Of a stretch of 64,000 nucleotides of DNA, positions 51,460-62,158 are shown one piece after another; positions within the stretch are counted from its first letter, which is position 1, and every line of letters starts with the position of its first letter. Source of the stretch: Mucilaginibacter flavidus (GTDB lineage Bacteria; Bacteroidota; Bacteroidia; Sphingobacteriales; Sphingobacteriaceae). Position numbers and translations under genes: made by a program. The notes under the pieces are model-generated. The model was not told where the DNA came from. It did no database searches and saw only the letters and a list, made by a program, of their open reading frames with translations. The stretch spans positions 1-64,000 of the forward strand of contig NZ_JAMXOE010000002.1 of the NCBI RefSeq assembly GCF_024055575.1, written 5' to 3'.

Positions 51460-54400
51460 CTACTGCAGCAACAACTTCAAATTAATCCCGAAATTGGTAA
51501 AGGCTGTATTAAATGTTTGCGAGGTATATGGTCGGGTGATGTTTGAATCGTAAAAAATATTCAGGTTAAAGCGCTGGTTTATCACATAGTCGATAGATGG
51601 GCGCACGGTGATATTTTGTGCTCCTGATGATACTTCGGCAGCTTGTACATCGGCACGATATATCAGCGTTTTATTATCCTGTAATGAGAAATCTATCTTA
51701 AAGTTTACGTCATTGTCCGTCTTGCCACTCATCAACCCAAACGGGAACCTGAAGTTTTTTGCATGATAGCCCCAGCCAAACACAAAAATACTTTCATTTT
51801 GCTGTGCCAGCTGGCTGTTGAGCAGGCTTAAGCTTAACGCGCGGCTTTTGCGGTATTCAATATTAGCCGTCATGTTATTCTTAAAGCGGGCGTTCATGCC
51901 TAACAGCGGTACAAACTGCTCGAAAATGGTAACCTGCGAAAACTGGTAGAAAGGCAAAAAGTCGTTATTGGCATCGCGCGAGCTAACAGCCCCATTTGCT
52001 GCCTGGTATTGCAGCAAGGTACTGAAACCAGATACGGTATAAGTTGAACGGTAACCATGCGTTACGTCGAATGAATCAAAAAGCTCCATAAAGAAAGGCA
52101 CATGGCTAAGGCCGTTATAAGTTACCTGCCAGTTTGGTATCGGTATCTTAGGAAATTGCCCCAGGCTTACTTTACCGGCGTCCTTACCTGAGTAAGCAGC
52201 CAGGAAAGCAGGCACCAATACGTTTTGCGAGTTAGCGCTATAACCATCTGCGAATCCTCCCGTTGGCGCAGCAATCGAATTTGGATTTTGTTGACCTAAA
52301 CGCTGCGAAATAACCGACCTGTCGCTCAAAAACTTCTGGAAGGTCGGAGAAGTATTGTCGACCCCTTTTGCTTTTGCAAATGCGGTTCCAATGGTAAGGT
52401 ACGATATAGTGTAGTCACCAGTGGTTACCGGGCTAAGGTTTTGTATATTGTTCGAGCCGTCGAGCGATTTAAAATTGGTTTGGTAAGTATGGTTCTGGGT
52501 TTTAAATGCCTGCAATTCTATCCGCAGGTAAGGCACAGGTTCAAACGTCCCCTTTAAATGTAAATCCTCGTTAAGTGTTTTTACATACAATTGATTTTGC
52601 AGTGTATCAGTACTTATCCAGCCATTGGCAACCGCTTTCTGCCGTAGGTCGGTTTGGCTGCCCAGCAAAAAGCCAAGGCCTGGAGCGCCTAAGTTCAAAT
52701 CCTCACCGGCAAAATTCGATTGCGGCAGGTAGCCCGGTATAAACGTACCCTCGGTTCGTGTATAGGTACCTCCAATGTTTTTAATGCTGGTTAACAAGCC
52801 TACAAGAAACTTGGTCAGCCCGTCTTTATTATCGGGGCCGGTTGCCTTTTTTATAAACTTAAACTTGTTATAAAACTGGTCGAAGTTTAAGGTAGGGTTA
52901 AGCTGTATGGTGCGTGAGTTTTGGATGCTGTTACCCACATCAAATTGCGGGCTCGCTATTGCAAAAAGCGGTTGCGTTTGCCAGCGGAAGGTGGTAGTGT
53001 AATGGGCAATCATGCTTGTCCAGTCCAATCCCGGTATTTTGGCAAGCGGTACGGTATAGTTAAAGTTTATGGTATGGTTATAATTTGTGTTGCGGCCCAG
53101 GCGTTTCAAATTTTCCCAAAGGGTATCAACCTTCAAGCCATTTATGCGGCCGGCCGGCTCATCGATAGTGGCAAGGTTGGTAGCGTCGATATCCATCGAA
53201 AGTGATTTCGATAGGTTCCAGCCTATGCCATACACCCTGGTAACTGTAAAGGTTTTGTTAAAAGTAGTTGGTATAGGTATAAAGTTATTCGGATCGTTAT
53301 TCCGGAGCGTATTTTCCGAATAAAAGCGATCGAAGGTAATGCTGAAGTTTAAACGAGACGGCACCAGGCTGTAGTTAATATCCCTGAAAAGCGCCAGCAT
53401 ATTACTTTTTATAATCTTAGCAAAGGGGCTATAATATTTTGGCTGGTTGGTATAATTATAGTCCAGCTCCGCTTTGTAAGTTTTTTCCAGGTCGTTCTGT
53501 GTGGTAAAATCGTGGTGCTGGTATTCGGAGAATGAATACGTCGCATTAAAATTCGATAAATCGTACACGTGGTTTTTCGCCTTCGGGTCAGTTTTTGCAA
53601 TGTGTACATTGGTAAAGCTTATGCTTTTTCGTAATGTATAATCTTCAGCAGCAGTTTTTATCGAATCCCGTTTCTTTGTGTCCGTAGTGGCAGCAAGCGT
53701 TTGCTTCAATGTCAAATCTGGCGACGATGGATCGTATTGCGGTGTACTAACCTGCGACGATACATTGATATAGGCAGGTATATGCACCCCGCTTTTATCA
53801 GGGAAAAACTTACCAAGCTCAACGTTAGCTGCCACATCATACACCTGGTTATCATACAAGCTCCGGTCCGCAAGTCGCGAATCGAGGGCGCCAAAACCGG
53901 CGGTAGTTTTACTGCCGGATACGGTAACATCGGCAAAATCAGCAAGCTTGGCGTTAAGCCTTCCCGTTGCTGCCCAGCCCCCCTTTTGGTCAAAATCAGT
54001 AAGGCGCAGTTCATCAAACCAAATGGTTCCGTCCTTATCCAGGCCGTCATCATTACTTGTATTCGATCCCGATTTTAACGGGTTTCTCACACCAAGCATT
54101 ACGGCTGTTAGGCGGCTCAGGTCAGGCTGGCCTACAATTGTGATTTTGTTTATCCCATCGCTAACCGTAAACGGCAGCGTTAACGGCCATGGCTTGCCCA
54201 GGTATTTGGCATTATTACGCGCCAATTTTGCGTTGGTTAATAACGAAAGCTGCAAATTAAGCTGGTTGGCATCAGGCCAAATAGCGGTTGGCGATGACGT
54301 GCCCGGCTGGGTAACTTTCAGTGGTATTTCGTATTCGTAGTAGTTGTCTACATAATCAACACCCAAACGTACAAACGCGCTCAAATCGTTGTCCCTTATT

Positions 54401-57400
54401 TGTGCACCTTCGGCATGTATAAACATTTGTAAGGTTTTATACTTACGTACATCGTTATTAAACAGGCGGAAAGCAGCCCTCGAATAGCCATCCCTAAGGC
54501 TGGTTACTCTTAACGACAGCGACTGCTCATTAAGCTTGGTGTTGGCTTGTATATTGTTATAATCAACCTGGCGGGTAATGCCCGGTGGCACCACGTACGG
54601 TATAGGCTGGCGGTTACCGTTTGCTTCAATATTTACCGTTTCAACATCGAGTATCGAGTTATCAAGCGGTGGGTTTAAGAGTGTAGGGTCTGCAATTACA
54701 TTGTTCGGGTTATTTTCGGTATTAAATGCCCGCCATTCGCCGCGTACCAATTGTAACGATGCAAAACGCAATACGGCCGTATCGGCAAAATGCGTCATAA
54801 ACATCCGCATGTAACGGATAGATTTAAAATCCTGGATGCCGCCAACTGTCGAATCATGTGCAGTTATCGGCACCCTGAACTGGTACCAGGTAACTTTCTC
54901 GTTCGATCCGTTAGGCAGTTTAACTGTCGATTCTACTTTATCGCTAATAAAGTTTTTACCTACAACCAAATCAGCTTTACGCATTGATATTTTGTACTGA
55001 AAATACTCATCATCCTGGTCCATGTTGTTATCATGGTTGATGTCTTCACCATCGGGGATAGAGGTTGATGCCGATGTTTGCAGCCCTAGCGTGGCTTGCG
55101 ATTGCTCGGCAGTGGGCGAGTTACCATCGGTGCCGTTATAACGGCTGTAACGCTGCAATATACCGGCGCCTGCATTATCCAGGTCAGGGCCCTGGTAGTA
55201 CTGGTAATCGTCAGACGAAGGATCCTTTGCAAATGCAGCCGCTGCACCAGCGCTAACCTGGCCCTGCACCTGCTGAACCACGGTTGAGAATTTTTTCTGT
55301 TCGTCCGCGTCATTCAATCCGTCTAAACCAACATCCTGCAGGGTGCGCGATGACGGGTTACTGTCAAACGCATTTACAACCGGTTGCAGTTTTGATACGC
55401 GGCCCCAATTGGTTTCGTCGGTATTGCTGAAATTGCCATCTACAGGCAAGCCGTTTTCAAGGCTCTTGCGACCGTCCTTCAATATATCTTCGGATATATT
55501 ACCGAGGTTAATGTACAAATCGCCACCTGTTGAACCTGGTTTGTATATATAGGGGTCCATTACCCAAAACTCGATGTACTGAACGTTCAGCGATTCAAAA
55601 TCGTTCGCATTAATACCGCGTACAATGCCGCCCCACCGCGTTGTTGGTTTAGCAAGGTTACCATTGACCTCCAGGCCTGTTGTGGTAAAGTTATAAGGGC
55701 CGCGCACCATTGGGTAAAACGCAAGGTCAAGGGTCGAGATGTTTAGTGGCTGCCCGGTAGGCGACTGCTTATATGGGTAAACTTCGTTTTGAAGTACCTG
55801 TCTTACATAGTGGTTTGAAAGTTCGTTCCGGCTAACTTTTGCTGTGCCCGAGCCGGTATAAAAAACCGGGTCAATATTATAAAAAGCGAGGCGCGCCCGG
55901 TTATACCCATAGCTTAAATCGTTAAATGAGCCTGACTCGGGGAACATTTGTGGTGTACCCGATATTTGCCAGCTGTTGGCGCTTTTAACATCGATAACCG
56001 ACTGGCTGTTTTCAAAATCGTCAAGATATGATGTGCCGTGCTTGGCGCCTGCGAAATTCAGAATGGATGGACTGCCCGGCAGCAGTTGCGCAAACTCGCC
56101 GTTAAAACTCACCGACGACGGGGCTTTGGTATGTATAAACGGAATCTTATCAACCAGCCGCGTTAAAAAACGTGAATTGGAATTATAATTTACATCAAAA
56201 CCGTATATGGTGTTTGATATTGATTCTTCGCCAATAATTTCATTTTGAGTGATCGGCTGCTCGGTTAAGTGCATAATGGTTGCGCCTAATGCCAGGTTAT
56301 CGCTTACTTTATAGTCGAACCGTGAGCCGAACAGCGATTTTTGCTGCACACCAAAAAGTTCGTTATTCTCTACCTTAACCGTAATGGGTTGGCCAGAGGC
56401 AAGTAGTGCCGTGTTCAATATCCTGATACGACCGGCGCCATAATCGATGGTATAATCGGTACCTTCGGCAAGCTTTAATGTCCCTGCATTTACCACAACC
56501 GAACCCTGCGGGATATTTACGGCGTTCAGCTGGTATTCCGACCCGCCTGTTGCAGTGTAGGTGCCTTTTATCAAATACCGATTTAGCTGAGGGAAGAATT
56601 GCTGCGCTATGGTTTTTGTAGAATCATATAATTGCTGGTAAACGTATCGACTCTTCAGCGCGCTTTCACCTGCCGTAAACTTCTTCGCCAGGTCCGAGCC
56701 GAAAGGCTCAAGTTCCGGAAAGACGATCCGCCCGTTTTGCGAATCTATCGTGATCCCTTCCAAAAAGTCGAAATAGCCATCGGGTTGTTTGCTCTGCTGT
56801 TGGTCGAGGTTATCCAGACCTGTTAATTGCAGCCAAAGTTTGCTCTTGGTATTCTGCCCCTCATCCATTATGGTTTTCTCGATGCCCGATTCATCCAAAC
56901 GGGTCACCGTCAATTTAAAATCCTTCGGACTAACCTGGAAAGAGTTTAATGAATAAATATTCTTCATCATCAGCTTCCAGGTAGGCAGGCTGGTTTTCAG
57001 TAGTTGGTTTTTAAGCAACTTTACATACAATACTTTCGGGTTAACCGGGTCAACCGGCACATCGCTCGAAAACTCACCCACCTGGTATTGCACACCATTG
57101 TAGGTGTATTGATAAGCAACAGCCAGCACCTCATCGTTATTTAACGGATAGTTTAACGAGATGTATCCCAATTGCGGGTGCAGCGTAAACTCTTTTTCAG
57201 TCAGCTTACGGGCGTAAGTAAGCTTGCTGTAGTTGTCAGATCCGCCGGTGGCTTTAAAATACGAGGCAATGGTGTTTTGCGGGTCGTTAGTCAGGCGGCT
57301 CGCGGCAGGCAAGTTATCCAGCAACGTGTTTGACTGCTGCGGAAAGCCTGGCCCCTTAAACCCGGCCGGCAAACCCGAATAAGCGGGGCCGCCGTGTACT

Positions 57401-58503
57401 AGTGCGGTGTTATAGGGGTTATTTTCGCCCAAGTCCATAAACGCCAGTACATCTCTCGAGTTGGTGGTATTGTTAGTCCGGTTAGTTGTCCAAACCTCAA
57501 TCTTCGTAATATTTATGTTCGATGAGATAATCGGGATATTTGAAAGCGCCTTGTTATACTGATTGCGGAAAAATTGCGATAAAAAGTAGTGCCGGTTAGC
57601 CTCATAATCTGCCGGGGTGAATTTAAACTGTCCCTGTTGCGAGCCATTGGTAATGGTAATGGTTTTCGACTGCGAGCGCTGCTGCGACATAATAGCCGTA
57701 ACATCCAGCCTGCCGAATTTCAGCTTAGTTTTTACCCCAAAAAGGGCCTGGCTGCCTGTTATCAGGGTAGTATTCAGCGGCATGCTTACAGTACCAGCCT
57801 CAATTTTTTGAATAATTTCGTCGGGGCGGCCGGTATAGTCCAGCTTTATCTGGTTTTCAAACTGGAACTGGGCATCCGTATTATAGTTGGTGGTAATTTT
57901 TAATTTATCGCCAATGCTTCCGGTTACGTTCAGCTGTATTTTTTGGTCGAAGTTGAAGTTAAACTGCGTGCGCTGTTTAGTGTTATAAAGCGGGTTGGCG
58001 TTCTTATTTATCTGTCCTGCCAATATTGCCTCGGCCGAGCCCTGTGGCTTAATATCAATAGTTGAGCCCCCAAAAATCTGGTCGAATGTTTGGCTGCGTA
58101 TTTTTATTTGAGGGATAAAGCCCGGCTGCTGCGATTGATAAGCATAACTGTCGGATGCCTGTTTAAAATTGGTGCGGATACCCTCTTTTTGTTTGATGCG
58201 CAGGTATTCATCAAACGTAAGGTAAACCGGCGGGCGGTATAGCAAATTGCCCACACGCTCGTACATAATGTAACGGTTGGTTACCGGGTCGTACTCAATG
58301 GTACGAACAAGGTTTATCGGATCGTTAAGTAAAGCCCCCTGGCGCGCGCGGTAGTTTTTCGAGTCGGTAATTTTTGCAGGAATGGTAACCTTGGTCGAGT
58401 CGCTTTTTGCAGGCGTTTGCTGGGCCATAACGCTCCCAACCCCGCAAAATGCGGAAATAAGCGTAAAAATTGCAATAACTCGCCAGGTATAAGTTCTAGT
58501 CAA
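51460..58503 (-). CDS. sprA: Gliding motility / type IX secretion outer membrane protein SprA
   Basis: A 2347-residue outer membrane protein, close to the roughly 2400 residues of Flavobacterium johnsoniae SprA, the giant beta-barrel that forms the type IX secretion pore. A signal peptide ends near residue 28 (VMAQQ). Family features include YDPVTNRYIMYERVGNLLYR, DDFENSQSVIDVKSANSW and the final ARFKNNMTANIEYRKSRAL. The only start that keeps the signal peptide is a TTG at 58503; a TGA lies in frame upstream. It follows ruvA by 21 bases, and ruvA-sprA linkage is common in the phylum. Its presence implies a type IX system elsewhere in the genome. Confidence 0.96.
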   Translation of the reverse strand: MTRTYTWRVIAIFTLISAFCGVGSVMAQQTPAKSDSTKVTIPAKITDSKNYRARQGALLNDPINLVRTIEYDPVTNRYIMYERVGNLLYRPPVYLTFDEYLRIKQKEGIRTNFKQASDSYAYQSQQPGFIPQIKIRSQTFDQIFGGSTIDIKPQGSAEAILAGQINKNANPLYNTKQRTQFNFNFDQKIQLNVTGSIGDKLKITTNYNTDAQFQFENQIKLDYTGRPDEIIQKIEAGTVSMPLNTTLITGSQALFGVKTKLKFGRLDVTAIMSQQRSQSKTITITNGSQQGQFKFTPADYEANRHYFLSQFFRNQYNKALSNIPIISSNINITKIEVWTTNRTNNTTNSRDVLAFMDLGENNPYNTALVHGGPAYSGLPAGFKGPGFPQQSNTLLDNLPAASRLTNDPQNTIASYFKATGGSDNYSKLTYARKLTEKEFTLHPQLGYISLNYPLNNDEVLAVAYQYTYNGVQYQVGEFSSDVPVDPVNPKVLYVKLLKNQLLKTSLPTWKLMMKNIYSLNSFQVSPKDFKLTVTRLDESGIEKTIMDEGQNTKSKLWLQLTGLDNLDQQQSKQPDGYFDFLEGITIDSQNGRIVFPELEPFGSDLAKKFTAGESALKSRYVYQQLYDSTKTIAQQFFPQLNRYLIKGTYTATGGSEYQLNAVNIPQGSVVVNAGTLKLAEGTDYTIDYGAGRIRILNTALLASGQPITVKVENNELFGVQQKSLFGSRFDYKVSDNLALGATIMHLTEQPITQNEIIGEESISNTIYGFDVNYNSNSRFLTRLVDKIPFIHTKAPSSVSFNGEFAQLLPGSPSILNFAGAKHGTSYLDDFENSQSVIDVKSANSWQISGTPQMFPESGSFNDLSYGYNRARLAFYNIDPVFYTGSGTAKVSRNELSNHYVRQVLQNEVYPYKQSPTGQPLNISTLDLAFYPMVRGPYNFTTTGLEVNGNLAKPTTRWGGIVRGINANDFESLNVQYIEFWVMDPYIYKPGSTGGDLYINLGNISEDILKDGRKSLENGLPVDGNFSNTDETNWGRVSKLQPVVNAFDSNPSSRTLQDVGLDGLNDADEQKKFSTVVQQVQGQVSAGAAAAFAKDPSSDDYQYYQGPDLDNAGAGILQRYSRYNGTDGNSPTAEQSQATLGLQTSASTSIPDGEDINHDNNMDQDDEYFQYKISMRKADLVVGKNFISDKVESTVKLPNGSNEKVTWYQFRVPITAHDSTVGGIQDFKSIRYMRMFMTHFADTAVLRFASLQLVRGEWRAFNTENNPNNVIADPTLLNPPLDNSILDVETVNIEANGNRQPIPYVVPPGITRQVDYNNIQANTKLNEQSLSLRVTSLRDGYSRAAFRLFNNDVRKYKTLQMFIHAEGAQIRDNDLSAFVRLGVDYVDNYYEYEIPLKVTQPGTSSPTAIWPDANQLNLQLSLLTNAKLARNNAKYLGKPWPLTLPFTVSDGINKITIVGQPDLSRLTAVMLGVRNPLKSGSNTSNDDGLDKDGTIWFDELRLTDFDQKGGWAATGRLNAKLADFADVTVSGSKTTAGFGALDSRLADRSLYDNQVYDVAANVELGKFFPDKSGVHIPAYINVSSQVSTPQYDPSSPDLTLKQTLAATTDTKKRDSIKTAAEDYTLRKSISFTNVHIAKTDPKAKNHVYDLSNFNATYSFSEYQHHDFTTQNDLEKTYKAELDYNYTNQPKYYSPFAKIIKSNMLALFRDINYSLVPSRLNFSITFDRFYSENTLRNNDPNNFIPIPTTFNKTFTVTRVYGIGWNLSKSLSMDIDATNLATIDEPAGRINGLKVDTLWENLKRLGRNTNYNHTINFNYTVPLAKIPGLDWTSMIAHYTTTFRWQTQPLFAIASPQFDVGNSIQNSRTIQLNPTLNFDQFYNKFKFIKKATGPDNKDGLTKFLVGLLTSIKNIGGTYTRTEGTFIPGYLPQSNFAGEDLNLGAPGLGFLLGSQTDLRQKAVANGWISTDTLQNQLYVKTLNEDLHLKGTFEPVPYLRIELQAFKTQNHTYQTNFKSLDGSNNIQNLSPVTTGDYTISYLTIGTAFAKAKGVDNTSPTFQKFLSDRSVISQRLGQQNPNSIAAPTGGFADGYSANSQNVLVPAFLAAYSGKDAGKVSLGQFPKIPIPNWQVTYNGLSHVPFFMELFDSFDVTHGYRSTYTVSGFSTLLQYQAANGAVSSRDANNDFLPFYQFSQVTIFEQFVPLLGMNARFKNNMTANIEYRKSRALSLSLLNSQLAQQNESIFVFGWGYHAKNFRFPFGLMSGKTDNDVNFKIDFSLQDNKTLIYRADVQAAEVSSGAQNITVRPSIDYVINQRFNLNIFYDSNITRPYTSQTFNTAFTNFGINLKLLLQ

Positions 58504-58524
58504 GGTTCACCAAATAATACGTAA

Positions 58525-59109
58525 TTATAAACTTTTTAAGGCAGATTTAATAAGCTGTTCAACAGTTAAATCAACATTATTCTTATTAACCTCATGGTCT
58601 ACTACTTTCTCGGCTGCATTACGTGCAAAACCAAGCATAACGAGTGCTGATAAGGCTTCTTCCCTCACGGATTTGTTTAGCGGAACAGTGCTTAAAGTAT
58701 CAGGGCCTTCTTTGCGCAGTTTATCCTGTAATTCTAAAATTACGCGCTGTGCAGATTTTGGACCTATGCCCTTAATGCGCTGAATTAACGCCACATTACC
58801 CGAAATTATTGCATTCTGTATTTCTTCTGGCGTAATTGATGATAACATCATCCGGCCTGTGTTCGGGCCAATGCCCGATATGGATATTAAATGCAAAAAC
58901 AACCGCCGTTCGCCTTCATCAATAAAGCCATACAACGTGTGTGCATCCTCTTTTACATGCAGCCATGTAAAAAGTTTACAGCGTTCGCTGTTGGCCAGCT
59001 TTGAATAGGTATTAAGAGAAATATTAATGTGATAGCCAACTCCTCCCACATCAATCACTACAAAAGCGGCGCTTTTAAAGGCTAATTTACCATCAATATA
59101 GGCGTACAT
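58525..59109 (-). CDS. ruvA: Holliday junction branch migration protein RuvA
   Basis: A 194-residue DNA-binding subunit of the RuvAB machine. It has an N-terminal OB fold (MYAYIDGKLAFKSAAFVVID), two helix-hairpin-helix motifs (ISGIGPNTGRMMLSSI, IKGIGPKSAQRVILEL) and a C-terminal UBA-like domain that contacts RuvB. Length and motifs are ordinary. It is upstream of sprA in the same operon, and a word-reiterated inverted repeat separates it from maeB. Confidence 0.95.
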   Translation of the reverse strand: MYAYIDGKLAFKSAAFVVIDVGGVGYHINISLNTYSKLANSERCKLFTWLHVKEDAHTLYGFIDEGERRLFLHLISISGIGPNTGRMMLSSITPEEIQNAIISGNVALIQRIKGIGPKSAQRVILELQDKLRKEGPDTLSTVPLNKSVREEALSALVMLGFARNAAEKVVDHEVNKNNVDLTVEQLIKSALKSL

Positions 59110-59216
59110 AATTTATCGTTTCGGGGTGCAAGGTTAAAGGCGAAAGGTAACAGGAATTTTATACTTTCAGAAAAAAAACTTATCCCCAATTCATATGAAT
59201 TGTTAAATATTTATCG

Positions 59217-59358
59217 AGAGTCCGGAAAGTCGAAAAAGTCAGTAAAGTCCGAAAGACGAAAGAGTAAAGTTTAGCAGGCGGAGGTTTTAAACGCTAAAAG
59301 CCCGGCCGCTTGCAGCTTCTTTACTAACTTTTCGGACTCTACCGACTTTCGGACTATT
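59217..59358. repeat. Inverted repeat with word-reiterated arms (TAGTCCGAAAG) between maeB and ruvA
   Basis: The left arm (59217-59270) reads GAGTCCGGAAAGTCGAAAAA and on with AGTCCGAAAG words. The right arm (59320-59356) ends CCGACTTTCGGACTA. The maeB stop codon TAG (59356-59354) is the first three bases of TAGTCCGAAAG on the minus strand. The word is the same as at fabI, 44 kb away. Confidence 0.72.
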
Positions 59359-61636
59359 TTTTTATTTCTTCTCCTCTTTCCTGGGCATCAACAACGGCAA
59401 TGGTTATCATGTTCACAATTTCGCGAACTGAACTGCCGAGCTGGAGTACGTGCACCGGCTTTTTAAGTCCAAGCAATATTGGGCCGACAGCTTCGGCACC
59501 ACCGATTTCCTGCAACAGTTTATAGGCGATGTTACCTGATTCAAGGTTAGGGAATATTAAAGTATTGGCTGGTTTGCCTTTCAGTGTGGAGAAAGGGAAG
59601 TTATCAGCCAGCAAATCGCCGTTGAGGGCAAAGTTGGCCTGCATATCGCCATCCACTATCATATCCGGGTATTTTTCATGCAGGATGCGCACGGCCTCTA
59701 TCGTTTTTTCAGGTATTGGGCCACTGTTTGAGCCGAAGTTGGAGTAAGATAGTATGGCAACCCGGGGATCAATATTAAATTTACGAACCGAGTGTTCTAT
59801 AAGTACGGTAATATCCACCAAATCCTGTACCGATGGGTTTACGTTTACCGTGGTGTCCCCAAAAAATACAGGGCCCTTTTTGGTAATCATCATGTACATA
59901 CCGGCTACACGGCTAACGCCATCACCTGTACCTATAATTTGAAGGGCTGGTTTTATAGTAGTTACATAGTCTTTGGTTAAGCCCGATATTAAAGCATCGG
60001 CCTCGCCGAACTGAACCATGCAGGCGCCGTAATAGTTACGGTCGTGCACCAGTTTTTTCGATTCATAAAGAGAAACGCCTTTGCGCTGGCGTTTGCTGTA
60101 CAGGTATTCGGCATATTCATCCAGGCGGGCACAATCTTCCTTGGGGTCAATTATCGTTACGTCGCCAAGGTCAATATCATTGTCGCGCATTATCTGGCGT
60201 ATCTTTTTCACATCGCCCAGCAAAATTGGCGTGGCGATTTTTTCTTCCCTGACGATCTGGGCAGCGCGTAAAATTTTATAAGTATCGGCCTCGGCAAAAA
60301 CAATGCGTTTGGGGTTCGATTTTGCTTTGTTCGTAAGGTTACGCAGCAGCTTATCGTTTATCCCTATGCGCGACCGTAGTTCTTCAGTATAACCCTCCCA
60401 GTCGGTTATGGCTTTACGCGCAACACCCGATTCCATTGCTGCCCGCGCAACTGCCGACGACACCTCGGTTATCAGCCGCGGATCCATCGGTTTCGGGATA
60501 ATGTAATCCCTGCCAAACTTAAGGTTGGTGGTGTTATACGCCAGGTTTACCGTCTCGGGGATTGGCTTTTTGGCCATTTGCGCTATGGCCTGCACGGCCG
60601 CTATCTTCATTTCCTCGTTAATGCTGGTTGCACGTACATCCAGCGCTCCCCTGAAAATATAGGGGAAACCAAGCACGTTGTTTACCTGGTTAGGAAAGTC
60701 GGAACGACCCGTGGCCATAATGATGTCCTTGCGGGCATTTATGGCGAGGTCGTAAGCTATCTCAGGGTCGGGGTTGGCCATGGCGAACACGATGGGGTTT
60801 TTAGCCATTGCCTTTAGCATATCAGGGGTAACAATATTACCTGCCGAAAGCCCCACAAACACATCAGCGCCTTTCATACCTTCGGCAAGGGTCTTTATAT
60901 CCTTGCGGGTGGTGGCAAATTCAAGGCGAATATCGTCAAGATCGGTACGGTCGGGGGTGATCAGTCCGTTGATGTCGAACATCACCAGGTTTTCCTTTTT
61001 AACGCCCAGGTTAAGGTACATTTTGGTACAGGATACAGCTGCCGCACCGGCGCCGTTCACCACCATTTTTATTTTATCCAGCTTTTTACCCTGAATTTCG
61101 CAAGCGTTTATTAAAGCCGCCCCCGATATAATTGCCGTACCGTGTTGGTCATCGTGCATTACCGGGATCTTCATTTCGGCTTTTAGCCTGCGCTCAATTT
61201 CGAAGCAGGTTGGCGCCGATATATCCTCCAGGTTTATACCACCGAAGGTAGGCTCAAGCGCCTTTACAATATTTACAAACTCGTCAACCGTTTTGGCATT
61301 CAGCTCCAAATCGAATACGTCGATATCTGCATAAATTTTAAACAGCAGGCCCTTGCCCTCCATTACCGGTTTGCTTGCCTCGGGTCCAATGTTACCAAGG
61401 CCAAGCACCGCGGTGCCATTGGTAATGACACCAACGAGGTTGCCTTTGGCGGTGTATTTATATACGTCATCAACGTTATCGGCAATGCGCAGGCATGGTT
61501 CGGCCACGCCGGGCGAGTAAGCCATACTTAAATCGCGTTGCGAATTGGTGGGCTTGGTAGGTACTACCTGTATTTTACCCGGGCGCCCCTTCGAGTGGTA
61601 ATTCAGCGCATCCTGGTTACGGGTGGGTTTGTTCAT
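59354..61636 (-). CDS. maeB: NADP-dependent malic enzyme with phosphotransacetylase-like domain
   Basis: A 760-residue two-domain enzyme counted from the ATG at 61636 ([17 protein letters not shown], the usual family start); an upstream TTG adds eight residues. The N-terminal malic domain (about 1-420) has [14 protein letters not shown] [31 protein letters not shown] and the dinucleotide fold [12 protein letters not shown]. The C-terminal half resembles phosphate acetyltransferase ([35 protein letters not shown]) and is thought to be regulatory. It decarboxylates malate to pyruvate, giving NADPH. It lies upstream of ruvA-sprA. Confidence 0.95.
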   Translation of the reverse strand: MNKPTRNQDALNYHSKGRPGKIQVVPTKPTNSQRDLSMAYSPGVAEPCLRIADNVDDVYKYTAKGNLVGVITNGTAVLGLGNIGPEASKPVMEGKGLLFKIYADIDVFDLELNAKTVDEFVNIVKALEPTFGGINLEDISAPTCFEIERRLKAEMKIPVMHDDQHGTAIISGAALINACEIQGKKLDKIKMVVNGAGAAAVSCTKMYLNLGVKKENLVMFDINGLITPDRTDLDDIRLEFATTRKDIKTLAEGMKGADVFVGLSAGNIVTPDMLKAMAKNPIVFAMANPDPEIAYDLAINARKDIIMATGRSDFPNQVNNVLGFPYIFRGALDVRATSINEEMKIAAVQAIAQMAKKPIPETVNLAYNTTNLKFGRDYIIPKPMDPRLITEVSSAVARAAMESGVARKAITDWEGYTEELRSRIGINDKLLRNLTNKAKSNPKRIVFAEADTYKILRAAQIVREEKIATPILLGDVKKIRQIMRDNDIDLGDVTIIDPKEDCARLDEYAEYLYSKRQRKGVSLYESKKLVHDRNYYGACMVQFGEADALISGLTKDYVTTIKPALQIIGTGDGVSRVAGMYMMITKKGPVFFGDTTVNVNPSVQDLVDITVLIEHSVRKFNIDPRVAILSYSNFGSNSGPIPEKTIEAVRILHEKYPDMIVDGDMQANFALNGDLLADNFPFSTLKGKPANTLIFPNLESGNIAYKLLQEIGGAEAVGPILLGLKKPVHVLQLGSSVREIVNMITIAVVDAQERGEEIKK

Positions 61637-61660
61637 CTTCTCAGTTACTTGGGATGCCAA

Positions 61661-62158
61661 AAGTACGGATATTTTTTATTTCGAAATTATTTAATGCAGT
61701 AGCCGGCAGGGAAATCGCCTTTAACATTATAGCCAGGAGAGAATAAACCCAAGCCGATGCCTGGTGCAAACTTATACCGGTATTATAGCATGGTTTTATG
61801 TTCCTGTGCACAGTGGAACATAGGGAACAGGGTGGAACAGCAAATGGTTGGGCCAAAGGTACAAAAACCTTGTTTTTGCGCTAATAATGCACTTTTTACC
61901 TTGTTTACTACGCTAAAAAACGCGAAAAGTACTGACAAATTGGTGTCAGTACTTTTCGTAAAAACTGCTTGCCGATTGCGAAATGAAGGGAATTGCGGAT
62001 GGTCGATCTCAGATTTATTTAATATGGAAATTTAAAATTTGGCGGGTTCAAAACCTTCTTTTTTGCACAGGGCGGTGTCTTGCGCTGATAAATATGTCCC
62101 GGGGAATTAACATCAGATTAGGAAGAAATAAGCGGTGTTACTCGATTGGAAGTCGCTG
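61661..62158. other. Gene-free stretch with a strong hairpin
   Basis: No credible gene in about 500 bases. A TAAGTTTG -7-like box for maeB lies on the minus strand near 61770, without a good partner box. ATGTTCC-N10-GGAACAT (61798-61821) is a dyad that could be an operator. CAAAGGTA at 61854-61861 is a second minus-strand -7-like box. The 15-base-pair hairpin at 61923-61958 is listed separately. Confidence 0.4.
61923..61958 (-). terminator. Strong hairpin, probable minus-strand terminator
   Basis: CGAAAAGTACTGACA and TGTCAGTACTTTTCG are perfect 15-base arms around a six-base loop. On the minus strand the stem is followed by CGTTTTTT, so it could end transcription of the gene at 62159, though 200 bases downstream of it. 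Confidence 0.6.

Noticed and set aside
61757..62035. 92-codon plus-strand frame
   Set aside because: Runs through the 15-base-pair hairpin and promoter-like boxes; composition is not protein-like.
62036..62070. tRNA T-arm-like GGGTTCAAAACC
   Set aside because: No acceptor, D or anticodon stem can be built around it.
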